From Branchiostoma lanceolatum (taxonomy: Eukaryota; Chordata; Leptocardii; Amphioxiformes; Branchiostomatidae), in the NCBI RefSeq assembly GCF_035083965.1, contig NC_089726.1:12777501-12841500 (forward strand): DNA of 64,000 nt. Reading direction: 5' to 3'. Positions 1-11,431 of the stretch are shown one piece after another; the stretch's first letter is position 1, and each line of letters opens with the position of its first letter. Made by a program: the position numbers and the translations under genes. Below the pieces are notes generated by a model. That model was not told the DNA's origin and did no database searches. It saw only the letters and a list, made by a program, of their open reading frames with translations.

Positions 1-3000
1 TGCGAAGGAGACTATTTTTATGTCTAGTGTATCTGTAACAATTTGAATCGATGATAGAGAGCTGGAAGTCTTTTTTAAAAGCTCCTTTTAAGTGGTACAT
101 TTGTCGGTTACACCTCATTCAAATAACAAACATTATTTGTCTATCGTATCTTTAAAATTCTAGTCGACTGTTTTTCTCCTAAAGTGTCATGCCCTTAGGC
201 AGAGATATTCACCTTGATTCATATCATCAGACTACGTCGGTCGAAGTTTTGTCTTCTCTATAATGTATGTCATTAATCGGTATGGCTACGTAAAACAATT
301 ATGGCAAGATCTTATCCAAAATCGCTCTCACAGAACACGAGTCAAGAGCAGCTAATTTGTTATCTCCAATATGTATTGTGATTTACGTCAACTCGACGCC
401 TTCTGTCTAAACTATCAGGCATAAAATCGTTATAGGTAGTCAAATTAAATCTATTTACACTAAGAATAAACAACGAAAACAAGTAAAAATGTTCCTTCAA
501 TCAGATTTACCTTGATGTTTATGATTAAAACACTGTCACGCATTTTGAAACAAAGGAACTTGGTCCGACCCAAGCGCTGATTTTAGAGGGATTTCTCATG
601 TACATGATACATGGTACATGTAATGCGTTTTCGCTACCTTCTTATAATTACTAAGTACTGAGTATAAAGGGCTTTTATGCGTCCCAGTGTAATATTTGTG
701 AAACATCTGTGGATGAGGAGGCTTGTTTATGATAACGAATAAAATGAAACATTATTGACATGTACCATGTACAGATTACATGCATAGCTATATGATGATA
801 TCCCCAGACAAGCTACAGATAGATGTGTATTGGGCTGTCTGCTGTCATTCTATGTTTATGAACTATCAAAATGGCCATATGTTGCATTTTCAACTGTCAT
901 TTCCTTTTATATGTCTTTCTGAAAGATATGAAACACGCACATGTACACAGCTCATATTGCCGATATAACTTGTGTGGATTTTACTGCAATTTAGCTCAGA
1001 GTCTTGTCATTTTCCTTTTACTGTTTGTTCGGCCATCTTGGAAACAGAGTCCCCGGGAGGTGCACCAATTATCTCACCAGGAGAAATTAGCGCGCGATTC
1101 GGATGCAGAATAGGGGCGGGACCGGAGGGCGGTGCACAGCACTCAAACTACTGAATATTTACAAGCGACAGGCTCCGCTTGGTTCATTACAATATTGAAT
1201 TGCCTAATCACCATATTCAAATGGGGTATTTGGTGAGAATGGCATGGACAACCCGGGGACACCTTAGTTGCGCTGAGCCGTTATAAAACTGACTGATTGT
1301 GACTTCATAATGTTGGCTAATTACTACGATCCTTACTGAAGGTCTCTGTTGCTCTTTTGACCTAAACTTCCTTGCCTTTGAAATCTCTTGTCTTTCTACT
1401 GTCTTACTCTGCTGACACAACATTGATTACTTTATCGCTTCGCTGCAGTCCACTTTAACAAACGAATACCCGTCAAAGATGTCAAAGAATAACAATTATG
1501 GCACAACAATAGCAGACTAATTTTACAGTACCGTTGCAAGTTCGGTAAGGAGTTACACTGAAACTTCTTGGACATTATGTGACGGAGTAAAATGTTACTG
1601 TTACTTGTGATTGCAATTGCATACACATTTGAATGGTGTTTCCACCATTCGTACATTCGGTTTGATTTGAGCTGTCATCGGCGAGGTTAACACTTGTATT
1701 TTCTTTGATATACATGCAAAATCAGCCACTAAAAGTCGCACAATAAAATAAACAATAGTATAGACAATACATATTCGTATAGATCAAATGACGTGGACAA
1801 CATGTGCACGTCAGCGTGTGAATTCTCTAAATCGTGTCAGCTTTTCTCTGGCTGTAACAGCGCAATCATTTGGCTGCACACGGCTCTGATGCTGGTCAGG
1901 CATCCCCTGTGGCCTTCCTCCCTCATGTTCTTGGCGACTGTAGAAGTAGATGGTTGATCAGTTCTGTGGAGAATTCGAACATAAATATTGATGATATTGT
2001 ATCTTGGGACAAGGCAAATGTTTTGATGAACCTTCGTGGTCTGAGAGAGTTAAGTAAATTAATGTTAAAATTTCTACGGTTTAAAGAAAATACTATGATC
2101 TGATTTAGTACACCCATATGACACACTAACTTACTCTTCTTATATTATGTATGGCAAGCTGGAGGCAAAAATGTAATAATTCATGTCAAATAGGTTTCTA
2201 TAGTTGATAATTGACCTTTCCAACGATGTTGTCACATGAGCCGTTTTAAAAATAATTTTAACAAAAGTCAAAATCTGATTAACAACAAACAATATAAGAA
2301 AATCTCTCCACCTTCCTGTACTTCCTATGACATCTTTCACCCCATGCCAGCCAGCTGTGAGGGATCAGACATCTGAAGCTGGTACACAGCTTGTATTTAT
2401 TCCTACCAGTTTCCACCAAGGTCTGCTGCATGCTGTGACGGAAGGAAACATATATTAGGAATATCCAGTATAGTTGAGCAGGTATGAGCAGCTGGGAAAT
2501 ATAAAGCTATCATCTGACTGACGAATATGACGAATATGATCTGCAACATGATCTGCTACGATGGTATCGCTACCAATCATCATCCGAATTGTTCTAAATG
2601 GCATTTATCAAAAATTGGCCGCGGACAGAACAAAGAGACCTAAAAACTGGAGGTGGCGACCTCACTGCGACCTAAGATTTGACAGAACGCTCACTGAATT
2701 TCATTGATTATTATAAACGAGTAATTTTACGCCTTGTGTATTTTGTTGTCCTTTCAGTCAGATATCTACATTCTGCATGATATCCCAAGCATGAAGTCAA
2801 TGATTACACAAATCCAACTTAGGTCGCAGCAAAGTCGCAGCGCGATCGCCGTCTAGTGGAATGGGGGCCTTAGTGCGATCGCCGTACGACTGTAAATACA
2901 GAATATAGTTTCTCAATTCTTAAAATTCAGCACCAGGTTGATTTGTATTCTTAACTCTGCTGCATGTTCAAAAACAGAAGAGCTTCAGCCAATCGTTTGC

Positions 3001-3096
3001 CAAAAAAGTAGGTTTCTGCTTACCCTGCTATTCATAGTTCCTCCAAGACCCAGTAACACCGCGAGCGTGTGAGGATTGTATTCTGCGGCGGTTTAC
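1..3096. other. Intergenic stretch without a recognisable gene
   Basis: AT-rich sequence with only short open frames (under about 80 codons). None has a recognisable domain or a convincing chain of exons on either strand. A short GC-rich patch around 1020-1140 and the patch near 2820-2875 (ending in a segment reading 'tagtggaatgggggc') resemble sequence in the repeat block at 18.5, 22.2 and 24.3 kb, so the second is probably part of a dispersed repeat. Nothing else is supported here. Confidence 0.5.
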
Positions 3097-3169
3097 CTTC
3101 GCGGTGTCGGCCCTGCCGCCCAGGTTCAGGTTCGTCGCTTGCTTCTGGGAGAGTGGGCCGTCTCTAGAC
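3097..3169 (-). other. Possible orphan coding exon (unidentified gene)
   Basis: On the minus strand a 73-base GC-rich island is bounded by a good acceptor (TTTGACAG before 3169) and a GT donor (GTAAAC after 3097). One frame is open throughout and encodes about 24 residues (SRDGPLSQKQATNLNLGGRA and four more). It stands out from the AT-rich surroundings. A second minus-strand open patch near 3560-3640 contains a loosely similar peptide (SRLSLKQGQAANY...). I do not recognise the protein and could not join further exons, so this may be chance. Confidence 0.2.
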
Positions 3170-3821
3170 CTGTCAAACATATTTATACGGACATCAACTT
3201 TTTTTTACATTTTGGGAGTGGTTACACAACTGAACTGACCAATCAGTTATATGATCTAGAGATGCAATGTTAATATTCAAAACAGTTTAAGACGAAACAA
3301 CACTGAGGTCGAGGTCACGCCATGTAGTGAAAGTAGACTACATGTGACGTCAGCGACAAAATGAACAGTAAGGGTAACAAACAAGACATACGTACTCTTA
3401 CTAGAAACTCTAGGCTCTACCAAAGTACAATTCGTTCTTATAGCAAGGTAGTATATAGATAGAAATGGAAAGGGTTCACACACCTTTTCTGTATCCATTC
3501 GCATCTTCGTTTTGATCAACACTGCTGCACCAGAAACCAGCCACCAAATAACCAAATTGAAAAGGGTTCTTTGTTCCCACTTCTCTGTGACCGTGTGCCT
3601 GTAATTGGCAGCCTGGCCCTGTTTCAAGGACAGTCTGCTGGCGGCGGCACATGGGAAGTTAACTGATACCTATTCTGTCTGGACATTTTTGGGTCAACAG
3701 TACAGGAGTCGGTGGCCTTGGAATGCACACGCCAATGTACTGCGTCAGGGTGTAACCGAAGAAATGCATGTTTATGTGTGTGTAATATCTTTATTTTCAT
3801 GCTTAAAGATTATGACGTATA

Positions 3822-5026
3822 CATGGCAAGAGTGACGGACCAAGGGTTACGGTAACGGATTAAGGTTTATGGTGACGGATTAAGGGCAAGGGTATCGGAC
3901 TAAGGGCTATGGTGACAGATTAAGGGTTATGGTGACGGATTAAGTACTATGGTGACGGGATAAGGGCAAGGTTGAGGGATTAAAGGCTTTCCTGACAGAT
4001 TAAAGATTGTTATGACGTATACAGGGCAAGACTGACGAATCAAGGGTTACAGTGACGTATCAAGGGTTATGGGGATGGATCATTGACTATTGTGATTGAT
4101 TAAATGTATCGAATTAAGGGTTATGTTGTCGGATTAAGGGTTATGGTGACGGATTAAGGGTAAGGATGACAGATTAAGGGAAAGGGTGACGGATTATGGT
4201 CTCTGATGGTGGATTTAAGGACACGCTGATGGATAAAGGTTTGTGGTGATAGATAATGGGTTGTGGTGACGGATTAAGTGCTATGTTGAGGGGATTAAGG
4301 GCAACGCTAACGGATTAAAGACTTTCCTGACGGATTAAAGATTATCATGACGTATTAAGAGCAAGAGTGACGTATTTAGGGTTGTGGGAACGGATTAAGG
4401 ATTATTGGGTCGCATTATTGGCTATGGTGACGGATTAACGGCAACGGTGAAGTATTTAAGACTTTCGTGACGGATTAAGGCTTATGGTGACGGAGTAAGG
4501 GCTAGGATGATGGATTAAGGGTTACAGTGATGGATTAATGATAAGGATGACGGATTAAGAGAAAGGGTTACGGATTAGGGTCTCCGATGGCGGATTAAAG
4601 GATACGCTTGACGGCTAAAGGTTTATGGTAACGGATTAAGGGAAAGAGTCATGGATTAAAGCCTATGGTGACGTATTAAGGGTTGTGGTGAAAGATTAAG
4701 TGCTATGTTGAGGGGATTAAGGGCAACGCTGACGGATTAAAGACTTTCCTGACGGATTAAAGATTATCATGACGTATTAAGGGCAAAAGTGACGTATTAA
4801 GGGTCGGATTACTGGCTATGGTGACGGATTAACGACAACAGTGAGGTATTTAAAACTTTCGTCACGGATTAAGGCTAATGGTGACGGAGTAAGGGCTACG
4901 GTGACGGATTAAGGGTTACAATGATGTATTAATGATAATGATGATGACGGATTAAGAGAAAGGGTGACAGAATATGGTCTGTGCTGTCGGATTAAGGGTC
5001 ATGGCGACAGATTAAGAGTAAGGATG
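3822..5026. repeat. Degenerate ~20-bp minisatellite (GGATTAAGGGTTATGGTGAC)
   Basis: About 1.2 kb is built from a diverged unit close to GGATTAAGGGTTATGGTGAC, recognisable in nearly every line from 'gtgacggaccaagggttac' to 'gacagattaagagtaagg'. Units vary by substitution and small indels. Larger blocks are repeated too: the segment 'ttgaggggattaagggcaacgct...gactttcctgacggattaaagattatcatgacgtatt' occurs near 4284 and again near 4708, so block duplication has acted on top of unit-level slippage. No coding potential is seen. Confidence 0.9.
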
Positions 5027-5373
5027 TTCATGTACCACCGGAAGAGTTCATTCTCCCAAGGGGGTGGCTTTTACAAAACAGTCCATTTCAAAACAGTCAT
5101 TTCTTGCAAGGGGAGGGAGATGAAGTGAATTATGCTGTATTTCAACTACTTACTTAGAAATGTTACCTTTCCCCCACATAAGTTACACTAAAACGCAAAC
5201 CTGTTAATATTTGCTGAAGCAGCTAATATTTATCTCTAGTTTTGATCTGAATCTTCCTTTTCTTTCTGACCGAGCACCATCTACCACATAATCTGCCGCA
5301 TAATTAAATCGCATTATCCTGCACTCTGTGATACATCAGCGCCACCTAGCAGGTAATTGAAGGACTGTACATG

Positions 5374-5600
5374 TATATAACCGTAAGCTAATCTGATACG
5401 GCTACACTGGACACACCGCCTGCATATCCATGTCCGTTTTCAGAAAAGGAAATTATGCCAGCGAGTTACAACATCTTCTGACGCAGAACAACGGAACTCT
5501 TGAAAGAACAAGCATAGAAGTGTGCTTGCTCGTTACACTGTCTTCTGGAACAAGACAACCTACAGAACATCCAAGCAAATGTTGGTCAGGGGGTAAGATC
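5374..5600 (+). other. Weak candidate promoter plus first exon
   Basis: A TATATAA motif at 5374-5380 lies about 50 bases before an ATG at 5430. The frame stays open to a GTAAGA donor-like site near 5600 and would encode about 57 residues beginning MSVFRKGNYASELQHLL. No downstream exon could be joined and the peptide is not recognised. The next sequence is the 149-bp tandem repeat. Listed only because TATA, ATG and donor are correctly ordered; chance is quite possible. Confidence 0.15.
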
Positions 5601-5653
5601 GTTATATTTTCATTGTCATATCATTTCATGGCATATGTCCAGATGTTTATTTT

Positions 5654-5945
5654 ATGAGCGGATGAACTGTCAAGTAAATAAAAGAGGCAAAGTTGTCATA
5701 GGAAGTCGGATAGGGTCTCCGAGCAGAGTTGGGATGAAAAATCGTCATGCTTTCTGAGTGACGGGCTGGCTTCTCTGACAGTCATTTACCCCATATTATT
5801 ATATGAGCGGATGAACTGTCAGGTAAATAAAAAGGGCAAAGTTGTCATAGGAAGTCGGATAGGGTCTCCGAGCAGAGTTGGGATGAAAAATCGTCATGCT
5901 TTCTGAGTGACGGGCTGGCTTCTCTGACAGTCATTTACCCCATAT
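5654..5945. repeat. Tandem duplication, two ~149-bp copies
   Basis: Two nearly identical direct copies begin at 5654 and 5803 ('atgagcggatgaactgtca...') and run through 'gtcatttaccccatat'. They differ at a few bases only, so the duplication is recent. The second copy is continuous with the dispersed element that has an inverted relative at 10.5-11.1 kb, so the tandem duplication probably arose at the edge of that element. Confidence 0.9.
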
Positions 5946-6380
5946 GATAGATAAACAGTTGAGTAACACACCAAAGCTGTTAAGGGAAAATGTCCATGAA
6001 TATCTTTAACCTACTCATTACATACAAGATATGACATAAACATGAATGTAGATGGCGCTTTACGGGCGGACATGATGCTGCAAGGGCTCCTCGCCCGGCG
6101 CCTACAAATCGATCCTTTTGATGACAACTAGTGTCTTAAAGGTCATTCTAGATGTATTGAAAGATGCCTGGACTTATTTGAGAAAATGTTCATGGGCTTT
6201 AAACCTAACTAGGGGAATATATTTACATTTTACAAGTTGGGATTGAATACCCTATCATAGCGTAATCTGCAATAACGACCGTCAAATTGCCAAATTTCCG
6301 TCTTTTCGGGAATCGAGATATTGCCAAAGGCTCGCAAAGGGGTTTGCATTTTGTAGGCTTAATTGACTTTGTTTTCGATA
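5803..6380 (+). repeat. Dispersed element, copy 1 (inverted relative to 10.5-11.1 kb)
   Basis: Landmarks here, such as 'ggcgctttacgggcggacatg', 'ctcctcgcccggcgcct' and 'caaatttccgtcttttcggga', reappear in the same spacing but reverse-complemented between 11060 and 10470. The pair therefore forms a long imperfect inverted repeat with about 4.1 kb between the arms. No transposase-like frame is visible in either arm, so this looks like a non-autonomous element present in two orientations. Confidence 0.8.
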
Positions 6381-7172
6381 AGGCGAACATTTGAAATTAA
6401 GAAATAATATTTAAGACATTGATATTAATTCAAAGCTAGACTTAGTTTAGAAGTAGTTTTGTTGCACCAACTTCTGAAACAATGTAAATAAAACTATAAC
6501 CTCCTGGTGAAGGAATTATGATAACCAGTTTAATCTTCACCTCTTGACATTTTGTGAGTACCACGGTTGTAACCGGAAGTGGCTGGCTTTCCACGCTGGA
6601 TCACTAGTGCTGATATAGATTAATACTGACTTTGCTGCCTTTGTTGACTTCGATAACCTTTACAAATATATAGCTGTTCTTTCAACCCAACTGCTCCTCT
6701 GACTCTGATCAATTGATATATCCAGCCTTAGTTGTGTTACAGGGTACTCATGAACATAATTTATTATTTCATCTTATCTTTATTGTGTTCAAATGTAGTT
6801 CTTTTTATCAGACTCATTGTATAGAACTGTTGAGTAACCTGCCGTACATTGTATCTCTTACAATTGTTGTGCAATAAAGTTTGAAATCTATCCAAATCGC
6901 TCTTGATGACAGGACCACAAGTAAAAGAGACCGGATATGGAACTATTATAAACATTTGGGTGATATTGGGAAACTAATTTTCTTGCTTTCTAATGATTTG
7001 TTGATATGAAAAATACAGTTACAGCTTATCTTTCTGAAACATGATCTTTTTTATAGGTTACATATACAGTGTATATTGTTGACATATCGACATGTGGCAG
7101 GGACGAGAGATCCAAGATGTCCCCAGCTTGTTGACTTTAGCTTCCTGAGGAAGCTAGTGATATTCTATCATA

Positions 7173-7209
7173 TAACCAACCAACCAACCAACCAACCAAC
7201 CAACCAACT
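7173..7209. repeat. (CCAA)n microsatellite
   Basis: About nine uninterrupted units of the tetranucleotide CCAA lie between 'tatataa' and 'ctaattaat'. Confidence 0.95.
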
Positions 7210-7548
7210 AATTAATCTATCAGGCTCGTCACATATTGTGTCAGACAACTTTTAAGGAAGAAACTCAAAGAACTTCATACCTTTCTTTGCGGAGGAGTAA
7301 GACTCAGAAGGTTTTACTTGTGGTTTATTGTAAACAACAGAATTTCGCCATTCATGTAGCAACAGCCAATTAATCGCACAAAATTACACAGACAGATCAT
7401 AACACACATAGCGTTAGTTGTATTTCATGTAAGACACACTTATTTGATAAAAGCTACAATCTGTAAGTATAACGCCAACTTCAAATGGATAAACCATGAT
7501 CAAACGTTGTACTCACTTTTGAACAGACTCAGTTAACAGATTCTGTCA

Positions 7549-7576
7549 TATAACATAACATAACATAACATAACAT
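7549..7576. repeat. (ATAAC)n microsatellite
   Basis: Five to six units of ATAAC. The same pentanucleotide recurs in short form near 10017-10038. Confidence 0.9.
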
Positions 7577-9599
7577 TACACTAGAAAGGCAACATTTGCG
7601 AGCAAATACAGCATGTTTAGCCATACTCCTCGCCATGCAAAAAAAGGACTCTCCCAAAATAACAATGGACCATTCTAAAATACTTGCACTAAAAAAATGA
7701 ATCACCCCAGTCCAAAATTGAGTCTTCCAGTAGCACCTCAACACAATATGGACCAGTCCACAACCATATCCACTAATTGATTAACAAATACACTTCTGCT
7801 AAAAAATGGACTTTTTCATAATCATTCCAGCTCAAAATTGAAAGAAATAATTAAAGAATCCTCCCCTTGCAAGAATGGGATATTCCGTGCCATTTCCATG
7901 TAAACCAGTCGAAAAATATCCGCTGAAAGTTACACTCTTGCGCATAATCAACCCAGTTCAAAATTGAATTAAAAAAGATCAACCCCAGGGAAGAATGAAG
8001 TTTTCCATAGTATACATATGAAGATTTGACAGGAGACGAAGGAAATGACCAAAAACAACATATTTGAGTCAATTCCAAGTCACCGAGAGGGTTTTAATAT
8101 AATATTTGTAATATGTTTGAACTGTTTTGATTAAAAGAATGTCTAAGTCACAATAGTTCTAAAGTGTTCAAACAATTAGAATTGAAACTTATAACATGTT
8201 TGAACTTATTTCACATACGTTGGAAACATTTCGAACGTAACTACACAAAAATCTCTTTATTTAGAACAGTTTCAAACCATCTATCCAAATGTTAATGTTC
8301 GAACAATTTGTAACAAAAGATTTTCACAATTGCCCTCATAAACGAAGGTGCTAAGTCCTCCTGTGTGTTTCTGCCTATTTTCGGTGGCCGCGCTAGACCA
8401 CCAGCGGATTTGTTTTGACGGAGCGTCACCCGCGCGCGACGATGTACACTGTTCGGCACCGCTAATATCCGGCATTTTCCCGCTCCAAAACACTCCACAA
8501 GACCCACGTTTTTAGTGTTTTGCCTCTTGTGCAACACGATTCGATTTGCATTACTAACGGGACGAAAATGATAGAAAAAATTCACCCCGTCCCGGCGTCC
8601 GTCCCAAAAACATGAACGACATGAAAATATATTTTCTTACAGATTCAATCACGAAAATCAACAGCATGGGATTCCAAATTTTCGCAACGGCCGACCATTT
8701 ATCATGGTTGAACTTCCTTCCAAGGCGTGCGATAGATAAACATTCCCGGCACATAATAGTCACTAGTACCAGACTAACGCAAGCTCATGATGATAATAGG
8801 GAGAAAGTTTGTCAGTGAAGTTTGGCCACCAGAGGGTACATTCATTTAACGTTACAAGCTAGCGCAAAGGGGCGAATCATTGACCTTACCGGGGACTGAC
8901 TCTACTGGCTTAATCATTCCTTTTTTGCCGAATTCTACGATCCATACGCCCGTACGTAGGACATGTAGGAAGGCCTGGTGGTGGACGCTACACATCACGG
9001 GAGAGTGTTGGTCCGAGACAGACAGCGGCGTGCTTTCGATCGCGTAGCGGCGACGCACCGCTGCGACAACGTGCGGGACCAAAACGCCTGTCCCCAGTGA
9101 GACCATGTGTTTTGAGCGGCATGCCCCGAATCCGTCTACCATTGCTGAATGTAGCCCGATTCATAGAGGTATATTTTGTAAGCATTATTTCATGTACCCC
9201 TCAGCGTGAGAATTCCTTGTGCAACACTTCGCTACATTATATGTTTAAGTTTCCCCCGCGCACCGCCTACCACCCGCCTTTGATCATGTATGAAGTCGGC
9301 GGCAGAGAGAGATCATCAATCAATTTTGACAGGAGTGTCGCGCCAGTCTGAGGAGAAACGATCTCCCGTGTTGTGTTGAAAAATTTGGAGTTTGAAAATA
9401 TCTGGAATAACTAATGCTAGAATAAACATTCACAAAATCATTGATTTAACTTGTTTTCTGTTATAAAATTTCCTAAACTGCAATTTAACCACTGAGTTTA
9501 AGGGAACATGGTGTTTTTCCGATAATCACGTTAAATGTTTATGTCCGGTCTTTCCTCCTCGTAAGCAAACTTCTAGCTTGGCCAGGTGCAAGGCACTAG
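7577..9599. other. Intergenic; includes a CpG-richer patch at about 8380-9290
   Basis: No gene is supported. The stretch 8380-9290 is richer in GC and CpG than its surroundings ('gtggccgcgctagac', 'acccgcgcgcgacgatg', 'cgatcgcgtagcggcgacgc') and could be a promoter or non-coding first exon. None of its open frames (up to 97 codons, minus strand) has a recognisable domain or usable splice partners. Repeated motifs near 7640-8060 ('ccagtc(c)aaaattgagtctt') suggest decayed tandem repeat copies. Confidence 0.4.
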
Positions 9600-9990
9600 G
9601 GGTCAATGACCTGTAGGTCATATGTAGTATTGAAAGTGACAGAAGTGGCAAATATTGTCAAGAAAGCCCAAAATAAATCGTTTTGAATATATGTATGCCG
9701 AAAATGGGAATGTAGTCCTTTAAATATTTGTTCAAGCCACATATACAGCAAATTTCAGGTCATTCGGTTGAAATACCAGGGCGCAGGAGGCCAAGATATG
9801 CTAAAAATAGCCTAAAAACCTCAATAAAATCACTTTCAAGGTCAATATCAAAACAAGGAAAAGAACGCACATTGGTTTTTGCCTACATTACCTCTGTACC
9901 AAATTTCAGGTCATTTGGTCAAAAAATGACAGAGATGAATCCATTTGAAGATTTGACAGGAGGAGAAGAAACATGAGAGAAAACAATATG
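9600..9990. repeat. Decayed dispersed repeat
   Basis: The segment has internally repeated phrases: 'aaatttcaggtcattcggttgaaa' near 9750 and 'aaatttcaggtcatttggtcaaaa' near 9902. It also has a terminal phrase 'gaagatttgacaggagga' that recurs near 8022-8040. This pattern of short, related monomers is typical of a non-autonomous invertebrate repeat. The 82-codon frame crossing it is not protein-like. Confidence 0.55.
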
Positions 9991-10469
9991 TTTAGCCATA
10001 CTTATGGCTAAACATAATAACGTAACATAATATAACATAAGTAGGCTATGTTGCTTCAGAAGCTGGTGTAACGAAATTACTTCGGTACTAAGTCTTGTTC
10101 GGTCAGCCCAGAACCCATCAAACGGCTCCCCCGGCGCTTAAGGTTATATTGCATCTTCAGTTAATCCACACATGTACCGTACAGCGTTTTGAAAGAAAAA
10201 TTGAATTTATTGATAAACAGACAAACATCGTTTCTTCAACGTCCTCTTGTTTCACAAAATACGAATAAAATTTGAATGCTGTAGCTCTTCAGAACGTGAC
10301 AATTTACAAGACATCTGTACACTCGACTTCATCTATTGGTAAAGTGTAAAGGAACCGTGTCATTTATGGCCTACCATTCCATTATTGTATTTGTGTAATT
10401 ATCATTAGTGTCTAAAATATTGACATTGTTAATTCCAAATGGTAGTATTTTCGAAAACAATGTCATTAA

Positions 10470-11060
10470 GCTTCAAAAATGCAAACCCCTTTGCGAGCCT
10501 TTGGTGATTTCCCCATTCCCGAAAAGACGGAAATTTGGCAATTTGACGTCGCTTTAGCCACTTCCCAGGAGACGACCGGGATCGGTACTGCACATTGGGC
10601 TATGATAGGGTATTTAGTCCCAACTTGTGAAATGTGAATATATTTCGGTATTCTGGTTTAAAGCCCGTGAAAACTTCCATAAATAAGTCCAGACAGCTTT
10701 ACATACACCTAGAATGATGTTTAACACGATAGTTGTCATAAGAAGGACAGATTTTAGGCGCCGGGCGAGGAGCCCAAATAACAACATGTCCGCCCGTAAA
10801 GCGCCACCTACATTCAGGTATACATCATACCTTATACGTATTGAATAGGTTAAAGATATGTGTGAACATCATCCGTTTTCCCTTAACAACTTTGGCCTTT
10901 TACTCAACTGTCCTATCTATCTATATAATTGGGTAAGTGACTGCCATAGAAGCCCAGCCATTACTCAGAAAACATGACGATCTTTCACTCCAACTTCGGC
11001 ATCTGCTTGGAGAGCTTGCTTGTCCGACTTCCCATAACAACTTCGCCCTATGACTAGACA
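10470..11060 (-). repeat. Dispersed element, copy 2 (inverted relative to 5.8-6.4 kb)
   Basis: This is the reverse-complement counterpart of 5803-6380. It carries, in order, 'gcaaacccctttgcgagccttt', 'cccgaaaagacggaaatttgg', 'ggcgccgggcgaggagccc', 'catgtccgcccgtaaagcgcc' and a diverged form of the 'tcggatagg..tctccgagcagag' segment. Copy 2 is more diverged than the two tandem copies at 5.65-5.95 kb are from each other. Confidence 0.8.
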
Positions 11061-11431
11061 GTTAATCCACTTATGTAATGAACATCTGCACATGTACCAT
11101 AAGATTATTTGACAAGGAAAACATAACGATCTTTCACCCAGGGGCCAACATCTGCCTGGGAATTCTGTCTTGTTTCAGAAGACGTAACGGTGTAGCAAAT
11201 AATACACTCTTGTTCTTTCAGTAGAGGCATTGCCCTGTTTTAGAATTAGAAGATGATATAGAAACCCTTGTAGGCTGACAAAGTTATCCGAGATTTTGTT
11301 CTTTGTCCATTTGATGACTATGATGTAAAATAAGAAATTCGAATTTAGACAAGAATTTAGTTGTATGAAACCGACAAATTCATAAAACAAGAATTGAATG
11401 TTTGAATGGTCATCAATTTGAAGTTGACGGG

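Noticed and set aside
3277-3627. 116-codon minus-strand frame
   Set aside because: No recognisable domain, AT-rich, no splice partners; its length is compatible with chance.
8281-8585. 97- and 70-codon overlapping frames in the CpG-richer island
   Set aside because: Two overlapping frames on the same strand, neither recognisable nor linked to splice sites. The island is noted but no gene is called.
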